Shown here piece by piece: positions 9,278 to 18,110 of a DNA stretch of 64,000 bases; the first letter of the stretch is position 1; every line of letters begins with the position of its first letter. A program made the position numbers and the translations under genes. The stretch comes from JALOLG01 sp963776935 (lineage in GTDB: Bacteria; Actinomycetota; Acidimicrobiia; Acidimicrobiales; Ilumatobacteraceae). Under the pieces are notes generated by a model. The model ran no database searches. It was not told the DNA's origin and saw only the letters and a program-made list of their open reading frames with translations. The DNA lies in the NCBI GenBank assembly GCA_963776935.1, contig CAVZOP010000002.1, forward strand, positions 186,001 to 250,000. The letters are read 5' to 3'.

Positions 9278-9985
9278 ATGACGGACCTTCCCGCCCGCCT
9301 GCCGGCAAGCTTCGCGGCCACACGCGAGTCGCTGCGGAAACTGGCGTGCTACGTCATCGCTCCGGCACGCAAGACCCGCACCGGCCGGATCGGGTTGCGC
9401 GCTACCGGCAACGGGTTCGGGACTCCACGGTTCGACGACGGCACCCGCATCACGGTCAGCGGTGAGGTCCTGGCAGTCGACCCCGGCGATCGCATTCCGA
9501 TCACGACGCTGCGCGCGGCAGCCAAGTTCATCGACGTCTCGCTGACGTCCGATCCCGGGGTCGGCACCGATCTCCCGCCGTACGTCCCTGACGAGGATCT
9601 GATGGTCGACGCCGACGCCTCCCTGGCGCTCGGAGCGTGGTACTCGTTCGCAGCTCGCGTCCTGCGCGATCTCGCCGCGACGGAACCGACCATCAGCGAA
9701 GCCCAACTGTGGCCCGAACACTTCGACCTTGCCGCGCAACTGGACCTGGATCGCGGGTCCAAGGTGAACGTCGGGTTCTCACCGGGAGACCACTTCTGCG
9801 TCGACCCGTACGTGTACGTCGGCCCCCACGACACCACTCGTCTGTCCGACGCGTTCTGGAACGCCCCATTCGGAGCCGTCCTCAGCTACGACGTACTGAC
9901 TTCGACGCCGTTCCCCGACCACGAGGCCCGAGCCTTCATCCTGAACGGTCTCGACCTTCTGCGAACACCGACAACCAGCACATGA
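9278..9985 (+). CDS. Conserved actinobacterial hypothetical protein
   Basis: This is a 235-residue soluble protein of unknown function. Recognisable blocks include GNGFGTPRFDDGTRITVSGE, AAKFIDVSL, QLWPEHFDLAAQL, VNVGFSPGDHFCVDPYVYVG and FWNAPFGAVLSYDV. The WPEHFD...GFSPGD...PY.YV pattern occurs in widely distributed actinobacterial proteins of unassigned role and is rich in aromatic and acidic residues that could bind a ligand or metal. The ATG at 9278 is chosen because conservation starts near there; the frame remains open back to a GTG at 9209. It precedes two small genes and a methyltransferase on the same strand. Confidence 0.72.
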   Translation: MTDLPARLPASFAATRESLRKLACYVIAPARKTRTGRIGLRATGNGFGTPRFDDGTRITVSGEVLAVDPGDRIPITTLRAAAKFIDVSLTSDPGVGTDLPPYVPDEDLMVDADASLALGAWYSFAARVLRDLAATEPTISEAQLWPEHFDLAAQLDLDRGSKVNVGFSPGDHFCVDPYVYVGPHDTTRLSDAFWNAPFGAVLSYDVLTSTPFPDHEARAFILNGLDLLRTPTTST

Positions 9986-10098
9986 TGCGGACCGGCTGTG
10001 GACGACGCCACGCGTTCCGCTGTTTCCAGTCCCAATCTGTAACGCCCCGACACGTCGTGAGACTGACTCCTCGGAAGCCGACCGAAAGGGGCCAGATC

Positions 10099-10392
10099 AT
10101 GGAGTTCATTCAGATCATCGAATGCCGCACATCGAAGGTCGACGAGCTGACCGCGCTTGAACGTGAATGGGAGCAGGCAACCGAGGGGAAGCGGACGCTG
10201 CGCCGTTCGATCATCACCCGTGACCGCAACGACCCGGACCGCTATCTCGTGCTCGCCTTCTTCGACTCCTACGAATCGGCGATGGTGAACTCGAACCTTC
10301 CGGAGACCGGCGTGTTCGGCCAGAAGCAGGCTGCACTACTCGACGCACCGATGGTCTTCACCGACCTCGACGTCGTCGACGACCGATCCTGA
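10099..10392 (+). CDS. Small ABM-like (dimeric alpha/beta barrel) protein
   Basis: This is a 97-residue protein starting MEFIQIIECRTSKVDELTAL, with LRRSIITRDRNDPDRYLVLAFFDSYESAM in the middle. The size, the leading beta strand, the acidic helix and the second strand followed by F-S-YE-A-M match the dimeric ferredoxin-like fold of antibiotic-biosynthesis-monooxygenase-like proteins. No catalytic residue can be assigned, so enzymatic activity is uncertain. A good ribosome site (AAAGGGG) precedes the ATG. About 110 bases upstream hold no recognisable feature. Confidence 0.7.
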   Translation: MEFIQIIECRTSKVDELTALEREWEQATEGKRTLRRSIITRDRNDPDRYLVLAFFDSYESAMVNSNLPETGVFGQKQAALLDAPMVFTDLDVVDDRS

Positions 10393-10414
10393 GCATCCGA
10401 CGGGGCGGTGTGTG

Positions 10415-11242
10415 ATGCCCGACGTGTACTCGGTGATCACCGAGCTGGATGACGCGGTCATCGAGCGGGTGGCGTCGGCGATGGAGACCAGCGCAGCCGA
10501 TCCGCAGCACCGGGCGATGGTCCTGCAGTATCTCGCTCAGCTCGACCTTGCGGCCACCGCTCGTGTCGTCGAGGTCGGCTGCGGAACCGGCGCAATCGCG
10601 CGCATGATCACCACCGCAGTAGAAGTGGCCGATTACGTCGGAACCGACCCATCACCACAGCTCATCGCCCGCGCCGAAGACCTCAGCCGTCATGTGCCGA
10701 GGCTGCGGTTCGAACGAGCTGACGGCGCAGCTCTCCAGTTCGACGACTCCTCGTTCGACGCCGCGATCCTGCACCGGGTGCTGTCGCACGTCTCCGACCC
10801 ACAAGCGATCGTCAACGAGGCCGTCCGTGTGCTGCGTCCGGGAGGTGCACTCGCCATCTGCGACGGCGATTACGCCACCATCACGCTGGCGCTCGGTCCA
10901 GCCGACCCACTGCAGTGCTGCGTCGCCGCCTTCACACCGGCGTACGTCAACGATCCGTGGATCGTTCGACGACTCTCGAGGCTGGCATCAGATGCCGGAT
11001 TGGTCGACCTTCAGCTTGCCAGCTACGGCTTCGTGCAAGTCCACGAAGCCGATTACATGCTTTCCATCGTCGACCGCGGCGCCGACACTCTCGCGGGCGA
11101 CGGATTCATCGGCACTGAGTTGGCCGCCGCTCTGAAGTCCGAAGCGCGCCGTCGAGTCGACCACGCCACCTTCTTCGGCCACGTCGCCTATGGCAGTCTC
11201 GTCGCCCGCAGGCCCGTCGCCCAACGACCTGCGTGGTCCTGA
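10415..11242 (+). CDS. Class I SAM-dependent methyltransferase
   Basis: This is a 275-residue cytosolic methyltransferase. Motif I is VVEVGCGTGAIARMI, an acidic residue for the ribose follows in YVGTDPSPQLI, and motif IV lies in FDAAILHRVLSHV followed by EAVRVLRPGGALAICDGDY. The last 80 residues, with LSRLASDAGLVDL and a partly hydrophobic tail, are typical of UbiE/small-molecule methyltransferases. The substrate cannot be read. The ATG at 10415 follows a GTG that would add one residue. It is about 20 bases downstream of the small ABM-like gene, so the two may be co-transcribed. Confidence 0.85.
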   Translation: MPDVYSVITELDDAVIERVASAMETSAADPQHRAMVLQYLAQLDLAATARVVEVGCGTGAIARMITTAVEVADYVGTDPSPQLIARAEDLSRHVPRLRFERADGAALQFDDSSFDAAILHRVLSHVSDPQAIVNEAVRVLRPGGALAICDGDYATITLALGPADPLQCCVAAFTPAYVNDPWIVRRLSRLASDAGLVDLQLASYGFVQVHEADYMLSIVDRGADTLAGDGFIGTELAAALKSEARRRVDHATFFGHVAYGSLVARRPVAQRPAWS

Positions 11243-11412
11243 CAACCTTCGTTGCTGATTCCGGGAATTCGTAGACTTCGGCGATGGCGACGTCGCCCGG
11301 AGTCGGTGATCCGCGGATCCGGTTGCGGCCGCAGAAGCGGGGGCGCTCGGTCCGCAAGCGCGGCGGACAGCGCCCACATTCCTGCTGCTCCACGCCGCAG
11401 GAATGGCAACAC

Positions 11413-14145
11413 ATGACGCTTGGCGAGGGCAGCCTCACTGGTCGTCCGCTGCTCGCAACGAAACTGCATGCACCTCGCCGTCGACCTGGTGTGGTTCAAC
11501 GGCAGCGTCTGAGCGACCGCCTGGCGGCAGCCAGGGATGCGTCGGTGACGTTGGTGTCGGCACCAGCGGGGTTTGGCAAGACGACGCTTCTGGCCGAGTG
11601 GTTCTGTGCTCCTGACGATGACGTGTCGGCGACGCCGTGGCTGTCCTTGGACGCAGGTGACAACGACCCGGCGGTGTTCTGGACGTACGCCATTGCCGCG
11701 ATCCAGCGCGCCGCACCGCAGGTTGGCACCAGCGCGCTCGGCTTGCTGCAATCGTCGCAACCGATGACATCGGTGGTAGCGGCACTACTGAACGACTTGC
11801 ACGACCTTGCCGGCGGTGTCGTCGTGGTGTTCGACGACTACCACGTCATCGACTCGACGGAGATCCACGAATCGATCGCCTACCTCATCGACCACGCACC
11901 GCCGACCTTCCACCTCGTGATCGCCAGCAGATCCGACCCACCATTCCCGCTGGCTCGTCTCCGCGCCCGCGGACAACTGTCGGAGATCCGCGCGTCGGAC
12001 CTCCGATTCACCCACGACGAGGCAACTTCGTACCTCAACGACACGATGGGTCTGCGCCTCGCCGCCGGTGACGTCGACTCGCTCGGTGCTCGAACCGAGG
12101 GATGGATCGCGGCGCTCCAACTCGCTGCTCTCTCGCTGCAAGGCCGCGACGACGTCGACCGGTTCATCGAGAACTTCACCGGTGACGACCGGTTCGTCGT
12201 CGACTACCTCGTCGAGGAGGTGCTCGACCGCCAACCCGACGAGATCCGATCGTTTCTGCTGCAGACCTCGGTGCTCGACCGCCTGAACGGTGGGCTCTGC
12301 GACGCGGTCACCTTGGGGACCGGCGGGAGAGCGACCCTGGAACAGCTCGACCGTTCGAACCTGTTCCTCGTCGCGCTCGACGATCGACGCCACTGGTACC
12401 GGTATCACCACCTGTTCGCCGACGTGCTCTACGCACGACTGACCCACGACGACCCCGACGTGATCGACGAACTGCACCGACGAGCCAGCCAGTGGTACTC
12501 CGCCAGTGGCGAACCGGCGGCGGCCATCGAACACGCGATGGCCGGTCATGACGTCGAGAATGCCGCACGGCTGATCGAGCTCGCGGCCCCCATGCTGCGT
12601 CAGAGTCGTCAGGAAGGCACCCTCCGGCGTTGGCTCGAGGCTCTGCCCGACGAGGTCTTCGCCGACCGGCCCGTGCTCGCCATCTCCTTGGTCGGAGCGC
12701 GGATGGCCACGGGCGACTCGACCGGCGTCGAGTCACTGCTCCAGTCGGTGGAGTCAACGCTGGCCCGCCCGGCACCGCCGCCAATCGTTTTCGACGCCGA
12801 GCTGTTCGACCGGCTGCCCGCACAAGTCCTCGTACAGCGAGCCGGGCTCGCCCTGCTCGCCGGCGACCTCGGCGGCACGATCGCGTACGCCTCGCGAGCA
12901 CTCGCGCTGGTCGAACCGACCGACCATCTCCGCCGAGGCAGCGCGACCGCGCTGCTGGCGCTCGCCCACTGGACTGCCGGCGACCTCGATGTCGCGGTGC
13001 GCCGCTACACCGAGGCGATCGGCGAGTTGATCGCCGCCGATCACCTCCCGGACATGCTCGGATGTTCCCTCGCGTTGGCCGACATCCAGATCGCGCAGGG
13101 CAAGCTGACCGACGCCAAGCGGACGTTCGACTCCGGGCTTCGCTGGACAACGGAACACCCCGGGCTGCGCGGCGCGGCGGACATGCACGCCGGGTTGAGC
13201 GAGGTCCTCATCGAGCGGAACGACCTCGACGCGGCCGCCCGCCATCTGGAGACGAGCAACGAGCTCGGCGAGTCCGCCGGGCTCCCGCAGCACGCCTACC
13301 GCTGGCGAGTCGTGATGGCTCGACTGTGCCGCGCCCGCGGCGACCTGGACGGCGCGCTCGATCTGATCGAGGAAGCGGCGCCTCTCTACGACACGGACTT
13401 CTCCCCGCCGGTTCGCCCGGTCGCCGCGATACGGGCGCGGGTACAACTCGCACACAGCGACTTCGATGCCGCACTCGGGTGGGCCACCGAATCCGGACTC
13501 ACCGTCGACGACGAACTCAGCTACGTCCACGAGTACGAGCACATCACGCTCACTCGGGTGCTCATCGCCTGTCACATCGCCCGGCGCGGCACCACCGCGC
13601 TCGAGGACGCGATCGGGATGCTGGAGCGACTGCTCGCGGCAGCCGAGCAAGGCGGCCGGACCGGAATCGCCATCGAAGTCCTCATTCTGCAGGCGACCGC
13701 GTACGACGCCCGCGGCGACACTGCGGCCGCGGTCGCTGCGTTGGACGACGCGCTTCGGCGCGCAGAACCCGAGGGTCACATCCGCCTCTTCCTGCATGCC
13801 GGACCGGCCGTGACGGCACTCCTGCGTTCGGTGGCGTCAGGCGACCACGCCACTCCCCATGCCCGACGGGTGCTGGCCGCCGTCGACCTCACTTCTGCGT
13901 CGAAGGCGAGCGCGGCGTCTGACAACACACGACAGGCGGCTCGCAAGGCACTCGTCGATGAACTCAGCAGTCGCGAACTCGATGTGCTGCGGCTGTTGCG
14001 CAGCGACCTCAGTGGCCCAGAGATCGCTCGCGAGCTGCACGTGTCGATGAACACGCTCCGCACGCACACCAAGAGCATCTACACCAAGCTCGGGGCCACG
14101 AGCCGCCGAGAAGCGATCCGTCGCGCCACCGAACACGGCCTCTGA
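11413..14145 (+). CDS. Large ATP-binding LuxR-family regulator (MalT-like, STAND type)
   Basis: This is a 910-residue transcriptional regulator. Residues 1-30 (PLLATKLHAPRRRPGVVQRQ) are the standard MalT/LAL leader. The Walker A is SAPAGFGKTTLLAEW and the Walker B is VVVVFDDYHVID, followed by RSDPPFPLARLRARGQL, the family's sensor region. The middle (about 360-780) is a helical TPR-like array. The C-terminus is a LuxR helix-turn-helix: LSSRELDVLRLLRSDLSGPE and HVSMNTLRTHTKSIYTKLGA. ATP binding and an unknown inducer would drive oligomerisation and DNA binding. The ATG at 11413 matches the family start; an extension to 11284 is unconserved. Possible targets are the adjacent small operon downstream or the methyltransferase upstream, which is inference only. 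Confidence 0.9.
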   Translation: MTLGEGSLTGRPLLATKLHAPRRRPGVVQRQRLSDRLAAARDASVTLVSAPAGFGKTTLLAEWFCAPDDDVSATPWLSLDAGDNDPAVFWTYAIAAIQRAAPQVGTSALGLLQSSQPMTSVVAALLNDLHDLAGGVVVVFDDYHVIDSTEIHESIAYLIDHAPPTFHLVIASRSDPPFPLARLRARGQLSEIRASDLRFTHDEATSYLNDTMGLRLAAGDVDSLGARTEGWIAALQLAALSLQGRDDVDRFIENFTGDDRFVVDYLVEEVLDRQPDEIRSFLLQTSVLDRLNGGLCDAVTLGTGGRATLEQLDRSNLFLVALDDRRHWYRYHHLFADVLYARLTHDDPDVIDELHRRASQWYSASGEPAAAIEHAMAGHDVENAARLIELAAPMLRQSRQEGTLRRWLEALPDEVFADRPVLAISLVGARMATGDSTGVESLLQSVESTLARPAPPPIVFDAELFDRLPAQVLVQRAGLALLAGDLGGTIAYASRALALVEPTDHLRRGSATALLALAHWTAGDLDVAVRRYTEAIGELIAADHLPDMLGCSLALADIQIAQGKLTDAKRTFDSGLRWTTEHPGLRGAADMHAGLSEVLIERNDLDAAARHLETSNELGESAGLPQHAYRWRVVMARLCRARGDLDGALDLIEEAAPLYDTDFSPPVRPVAAIRARVQLAHSDFDAALGWATESGLTVDDELSYVHEYEHITLTRVLIACHIARRGTTALEDAIGMLERLLAAAEQGGRTGIAIEVLILQATAYDARGDTAAAVAALDDALRRAEPEGHIRLFLHAGPAVTALLRSVASGDHATPHARRVLAAVDLTSASKASAASDNTRQAARKALVDELSSRELDVLRLLRSDLSGPEIARELHVSMNTLRTHTKSIYTKLGATSRREAIRRATEHGL

Positions 14146-14162
14146 GCTGGCCCTGAACACAA

Positions 14163-14190
14163 TCACATCGTCAATCACCACATGATGTGA
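14163..14190. promoter_or_regulatory. Inverted repeat between the LuxR-type gene and the next operon
   Basis: TCACATC and GATGTGA form a perfect 7-bp inverted repeat with a 14-base centre, in the 79-base spacer between the large regulator and the GTG at 14225. It could be an operator for the regulator or a weak hairpin; there is no T-run that would favour a terminator. Confidence 0.35.
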
Positions 14191-14224
14191 GGCCCGCTCA
14201 CCGATCCGTTCGTACGTTGCTCAC

Positions 14225-14539
14225 GTGACCACAGACGACCGCAACCACGACACCACAACCGGTGCGCCGGCTGCCGGTCACGACCCCATCCCGCACTACG
14301 AGATCCGGGTCAAGGGTCGCCTCGCGCCCCGCTGGTCGGCGTGGTTCGACGGGCTGACCATCGATGCCGATGCCGCAGATGGCACCACCGCCATCCGCGG
14401 CCCGGTCGTCGACCAGGCAGCTCTGCACGGACTCCTCCAGAAGCTTCGCGACATCGGCCTCACCCTCGTCTCACTCTCCGAACTGTCACACGACGCACCC
14501 ACCGAGCCATCAGCTCACTCACACCAGAAGGGCAACTGA
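14225..14539 (+). CDS. Small conserved protein
   Basis: This is a 104-residue soluble protein starting at GTG. The core reads HYEIRVKGRLAPRWSAWFDG, then TTAIRGPVVDQAALHGLLQK and LRDIGLTLVSLSEL. This pattern, two strands with an RW.AWF.G turn and a G.V.DQA.LHG.L helix, is common in small actinobacterial proteins encoded beside membrane proteins of the DUF4386 type, as here. It has an acidic/histidine-rich head and no membrane segment. Function is unknown. The next gene starts one base after its stop, so both are probably in one transcript. Confidence 0.75.
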   Translation: MTTDDRNHDTTTGAPAAGHDPIPHYEIRVKGRLAPRWSAWFDGLTIDADAADGTTAIRGPVVDQAALHGLLQKLRDIGLTLVSLSELSHDAPTEPSAHSHQKGN

Positions 14540-14540
14540 A

Positions 14541-15318
14541 ATGCACACCACCGCACACATCAACGCTTCGGACCGGACGCCGATGACCGCCACACGCAAA
14601 GCCGCGCTGGTCGCCGGCATCGCCTACATCGCCACCTTCGTCTTCTCCATCCCGGTGAAGTTCGGGCTGTGGGTCGACGTGCTCGACAAGCCCGACTGCG
14701 TCCTCGGTGCCGGCAGCGACTCCGGTGTGCCACTGGGTGCGATGTTCGAGATCCTCACTGCGCTCGGCGGTGTCGTCACCGCCGTCGCTCTCTACTCGGT
14801 CGCCAAGCGCTACAGCAACGTCGCGCCGCGCTCGGGTTCGTGACGACCCGGGTCATGGAGGCCGTCATCATCTTCATCGGGGTCCTCGCCATCATGGCCA
14901 CCTACACGCTGCGCAACGAGGTGGCCGGCACGGCCGGGGCCGACGCCGGCGCACTCGAGACGACTGGCCAAGCTCTGGTCGCCATCCACGATTGGACTTT
15001 CCTGCTCGGGCCGGGCCTCATGGCCGGCCTCAATGCACTCTTGATCGGTTCGGTCATGTACCGGTCCCGCTGCTGCCCCGTTGGATCCCGACGCTCGGTC
15101 TGATCGGAGCCCCGCTGCTGCTGATCTCCTCGACAGTCACACTGTTCGGTGGCTGGGAGCAAACCTCCGGCCCGGCGATGGTCCTCGTGCTCCCGATCGC
15201 GATCTGGGAGTTCTCCTTCGGCGTCTACATGATCGTCAAGGGCTTCAGGCCCGCCGTGGCCGCCGACAGGGCGTCCGCCCCCACCATCTCACCAAGTTTG
15301 GCCACCGCCAGCGCCTGA
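14541..15318 (+). CDS. DUF4386-like integral membrane protein (two frameshifts)
   Basis: Read across two single-base shifts, this encodes a membrane protein of about 258 residues with six hydrophobic helices. Conserved landmarks of the family are RKAALVAGIAYIATFVFSIP, LGAMFEILTALGGVVTAVAL, ALGFVTTRVMEAVIIFIGVL, HDWTFLLGPGLMAGLNALLI and the last part RWIPTLGLIGAPLLLIS followed by AIWEFSFGVYMIVKGFRP. The frame changes near 14825 (SNVAPRSGS should read into AALGFVTTRV) and near 15069 (one G missing before CTGCTGCCCC). The start ATG at 14541 has an upstream AGAAGGG. Because homology resumes immediately after each shift, sequencing error is as likely as real inactivation. Function is unknown. Confidence 0.78.
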
Positions 15319-15354
15319 CCCCGACACCGACTCGAACCCGGTCAAGACCGCACA

Positions 15355-15386
15355 GAACCCCGGAACCGGACACGGTTCCGGGGTTC
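15355..15386 (+). terminator. Strong hairpin terminator after the DUF4386-like gene
   Basis: GAACCCCGGAACCG and CGGTTCCGGGGTTC pair perfectly over 14 bp around a four-base GACA loop, 37 bases past the stop codon. No long T-run follows, which is usual for high-GC actinobacterial terminators. Confidence 0.75.
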
Positions 15387-15509
15387 GTCGCGCCTACAGC
15401 GATGTGCGCCAGAGCGCTGAGCGGCATCCGAAGGGTCCCGCGCTGTCGTCTCGACGTTGCGGCGGCCTTGCCGAACACCAGTTCGACGCGCGAGTATCAC
15501 GTGGTGCCC

Positions 15510-15710
15510 ATGTCCCTCGAGCAGATCGAAAGCCTGCGGCGGTCTCATGCCATGGGCTCGCTCCCCAGTAGCCAAGTCGCCGAGCTCCTGGAGACCGCCG
15601 CTGAACTCGCTCGCCGTCAGCGCGAGATCGGCAAGGTGCTACACGCCCTCGGTCGGCGGTGGCCCGGCGTGCGAGCGGTACTGAATGAGCTCAACAAGCT
15701 GACGGGATAG
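15510..15710 (+). CDS. Small hypothetical protein
   Basis: This is a 66-residue, helical, charged protein: MSLEQIESLRRSHAMGSLPS at the start and LARRQREIGKVLHALGRRWP near the end. The regular heptad spacing of leucines suggests a short coiled coil. There is no signal peptide or membrane segment. GTG codons at 15501 and 15504 could extend it slightly. It is not a shadow of a larger gene, as nothing overlaps it with better coding character, but its reality is only moderately supported. Confidence 0.5.
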   Translation: MSLEQIESLRRSHAMGSLPSSQVAELLETAAELARRQREIGKVLHALGRRWPGVRAVLNELNKLTG

Positions 15711-16095
15711 TCGCGCTCGTCCTGCTCCTTCGAAGTGACCATCCGGTCATCTGAGGGTACCAGCCCCGCGTTACCGACCCGCCTGGGTCGGCGAGCATCT
15801 CCGTGACGAATGCCGTGATCAGCGTCGAATCCGCCTGATCGCCTGAGGTTGATGAAGGCGCCATTGGGCGCCGACGACCGGACGAGGCGTGCCATCGTTC
15901 GCGTGGATCGCGAGTCGACCGCAGGGACGCGAACCACATCATTGGCGACGTTGCCGGTGGCCGTGAGCTGGGATTTCAGCGTGCTGCAAGTACGCGTCAG
16001 GCGGCGATCGCGAGGGTGGCGTGACGGCCGCCAAGCCGGCCGTCACACGACACCCACTCGGTCAACAACCACACGACAGAAAGAGACTCACCACC
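15711..16095. other. 385-base region without a convincing gene
   Basis: No frame here shows recognisable protein sequence. The region holds a GC-rich dyad (GGCGCC..GGGCGCC near 15860) and, close to the next gene, the hairpin annotated separately. It presumably contains the promoter of the secreted protein gene at 16096. Confidence 0.45.
16021..16046 (+). promoter_or_regulatory. Hairpin in the leader of the secreted protein gene
   Basis: GTGACGGCCG and CGGCCGTCAC pair perfectly (10 bp) around a six-base loop, ending 49 bases before the ATG at 16096. It could be an operator dyad, an mRNA-stabilising stem or an attenuator; it could also end a transcript from upstream. Confidence 0.45.
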
Positions 16096-16596
16096 ATGTA
16101 CGACAACCTGTTCAACAAGAAGCTCACCAAGATGCTCACCATCGGAGCGGTCGCCGTCGCCGGTCTCGCCCCGGCAGCGATCGCCGAAGGAGGCGGGAAG
16201 CGCCCATCGGTCAACTTCTCCGGCACGGGCACCTACGAGCTGGTCGAGTTCGACGTCTTCGCGCGTGGCATCGGCGAGGTGAGCGGAGATCCGTTCGACG
16301 GCACGGCCACGTTCATGCTCCGCACCGACGACGGCACGCTCCCCGGACCGGGCGAGTGCGAAGAAGGCGGCGCCAACTTCGCTGTCACCGGTCGCAAACG
16401 CAAAGAGCTGTGGGGTGTGTCGATCGGTGAGATCTGCGGCCAGTACGTGCAGGAACCCACGAGCACCGTCACGCACGTGTTCACGGGCCAGTACTCGATC
16501 GCCGAATCGACCAAGCGGCTCCGCGACACGGAGGGTTGGATCGAGATCCGGCTCGCCACCGACAACCGCATGGCGATCACGCTGTTCGACTCGTGA
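16096..16596 (+). CDS. Secreted protein of unknown function
   Basis: This is a 166-residue protein with a clear signal peptide: basic head NLFNKKLTKM, hydrophobic core LTIGAVAVAGLAPAA and a likely cleavage after AIA. The mature part is beta-rich (SVNFSGTGTYELVEFDVFAR, FDGTATFMLRTDDG), contains two cysteines (GECEEGG and GEICGQYV) that could form a disulfide, and ends with WIEIRLATDNRMAITLFDS. It is probably a small exported beta-barrel or sandwich domain. I do not recognise a family. A strong terminator follows, so it appears to be a monocistronic unit. Confidence 0.75.
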   Translation: MYDNLFNKKLTKMLTIGAVAVAGLAPAAIAEGGGKRPSVNFSGTGTYELVEFDVFARGIGEVSGDPFDGTATFMLRTDDGTLPGPGECEEGGANFAVTGRKRKELWGVSIGEICGQYVQEPTSTVTHVFTGQYSIAESTKRLRDTEGWIEIRLATDNRMAITLFDS

Positions 16597-16602
16597 CGGC
16601 AC

Positions 16603-16630
16603 GGTCACGCTCCCCTTGGGGAGCGTGACC
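16603..16630 (+). terminator. Hairpin terminator after the secreted protein gene
   Basis: GGTCACGCTCCCC and GGGGAGCGTGACC pair perfectly over 13 bp with a two-base TT centre, starting seven bases after the stop codon. It may also serve the convergent remnant gene at 16692. Confidence 0.75.
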
Positions 16631-16691
16631 TCCGCCCACTCAGCACCATCGGTGCGGCAATGCGTGAGTGCTCCGAAATCGCCGTGGCGGC

Positions 16692-17720
16692 TCAGGCGCT
16701 GCGGAGGGCCTCGACCGGTTCGAGGCGAGCCGCCCGCGCGGCGGGGTACAGGCCCGCCAGCAGACCGACCAGGGCGCCGAGCGGCGGGGCGGCGCGCGGC
16801 ATCCACGGGTCGATGACCGGTGTCCAACCCTTGATCGCCGAGACCGACACGACCACGACCAACCCGATGCTGGCTCCGATCACACCACCGATCAGGCCGA
16901 TCACCCCCGATTCCCCGAGGAACTGGGTGGCGATGTGTCGACGGCGCGCGCCGAGCGCCCGACGGAGCCCGATCTCGCCCGTCCGCTCCATCACCGTGAC
17001 CAACGTGACGTTGGCGATGCCGATCGCGCCCACCACCAGCGACACGATCGCCAGCAGCAGGAACAGGCTGTCGACGTCGCCGGCGACGCGGTCGCGCGCC
17101 GCTTGTGGCAGCGTCGGCGCGGCAGCGGCGAGGTTGTCGGGCGCGCTCGGTGCCAGGGCGATCGGGGCCTGGGCGGCGATCAACTGCCCCGCACCGATCT
17201 CGACCTCGATGACCACTCGCTCCGGGCGGTCGACGTCGAAGTAGTCGGCAGCCGCAGTGCTTGTGATGATCACCGCGCCGAGGAAGCCGCGATCGCGGAG
17301 GGCCTCGTCGACGACGCCGATCACCGTGAAGTAGTGCTCCCCGATGTACAGCCCGGGCTGCACCTCGAGGCGGTTGATGCCCAACTCCGCTGCGAGGTCG
17401 GCGCCGATCACCGCGACCGGGTCGCCGCGGCGCACATGACCCTCGGGATTGGCGAGGCGGCGCAGCTCGATCAGCAGTTTGGTGACGATCGCCGACGACG
17501 AGATGCCGACTGCACCGGCGATGACGAGTGCTTCGCTGTACCCCCATCCGAATCCGAGCCCCAGCGCGATAGATGGCACCGATCCCAGCGAGTCGTCGAC
17601 CACCGGCGAGCAGATCGTTGAGGCTGAACTCCAAGCCGAGGTGGAACAGCAGCAGGATCAGCCCCAGCGCGGCGAGCAGCTCGAGGTCGTGGGGGTCGCC
17701 GCGTCCGTGGACGCTGATAC
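16692..17720 (-). pseudogene. Chimeric remnant: antiporter fragment joined to a MacB/FtsX-type ABC permease fragment
   Basis: The 5' part (about 17720-17445) encodes Kef-type antiporter sequence: DPHDLELLAALGLILLLFHL then GLEFSLNDLLAGGRRLAGIG, and, after a frame change near 17570, SEALVIAGAVGISSSAIVTK ending in LLIELRRLANPE. At about 17440-17450 it passes in frame into the C-terminal half of a MacB/FtsX permease: RRGDPVAVIGADLAAELGI, then three membrane helices with ERTGEIGLRRALGARRRHIA and the final LYPAARAARLEPVEALRSA, a typical permease end. The antiporter's first ~50 residues and its remaining domains are missing, as are the permease's first helix and much of its extracellular domain. Either a deletion fused two genes or two contigs were misjoined. 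A functional product is doubtful. Confidence 0.75.
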
Positions 17721-17817
17721 TCCAGCTCCCGAGCCGTGAGGTCCGCGATCCCTGAAAGGCCGGACTGCGACCGTTCATCCGCATCGCCTGACCCCCATCG
17801 CTCGTAGTCTTGCGAAC

Positions 17818-18057
17818 GTGCATCGATCACCGGAGCCGGCAGACCCCGACGACTGGCAGCCCGCAACGAGTCGACCCGGAGAACTGTTCAGCGTCGAAGG
17901 GGAGATCCGCTCGGCGGGCGTGTTCGCTCGCGGCGTCAAGAACAGAGATCCCCGTCTGAGGGAATACCGTCGATCGATGCGCCGAACGGCGCTCGTGTTC
18001 GTCGGTATCGCGGTACTCGTCGGAGCCGTCGCCATCGCGGTCTCGGCGATTCTCTGA
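17818..18057 (+). CDS. Small C-terminally anchored membrane protein
   Basis: This is a 79-residue protein starting at GTG. A polar N-terminal half rich in Pro, Asp and Arg (ending RDPRLREYRRSMRRT) is followed by one hydrophobic helix, ALVFVGIAVLVGAVAIAVSA, at the very C-terminus. That layout fits a single-pass tail-anchored protein with a basic cytosolic boundary. No family is recognised. It is divergent from the chimeric remnant and ends just before a convergent hairpin terminator. Confidence 0.6.
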   Translation: MHRSPEPADPDDWQPATSRPGELFSVEGEIRSAGVFARGVKNRDPRLREYRRSMRRTALVFVGIAVLVGAVAIAVSAIL

Positions 18058-18072
18058 GCGAGCGGTGCTCGA

Positions 18073-18106
18073 GCCCGTCCGGGCGCGCTCTCGGCGCCCG
18101 TCGGGC
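18073..18106. terminator. Bidirectional hairpin terminator
   Basis: GCCCG-TCC-GGGCGC and GCGCCC-GT-CGGGC form a GC-rich stem with one small internal mismatch and a seven-base loop, between two convergent genes ending at 18057 (+) and 18111 (-). Confidence 0.6.
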
Positions 18107-18110
18107 CGGT

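Noticed and set aside
14588..14604. Second ACGCAAAGCC occurrence as a riboswitch
   Set aside because: It lies inside the coding sequence of the DUF4386-like protein (ATRKAAL) and has no associated structure.
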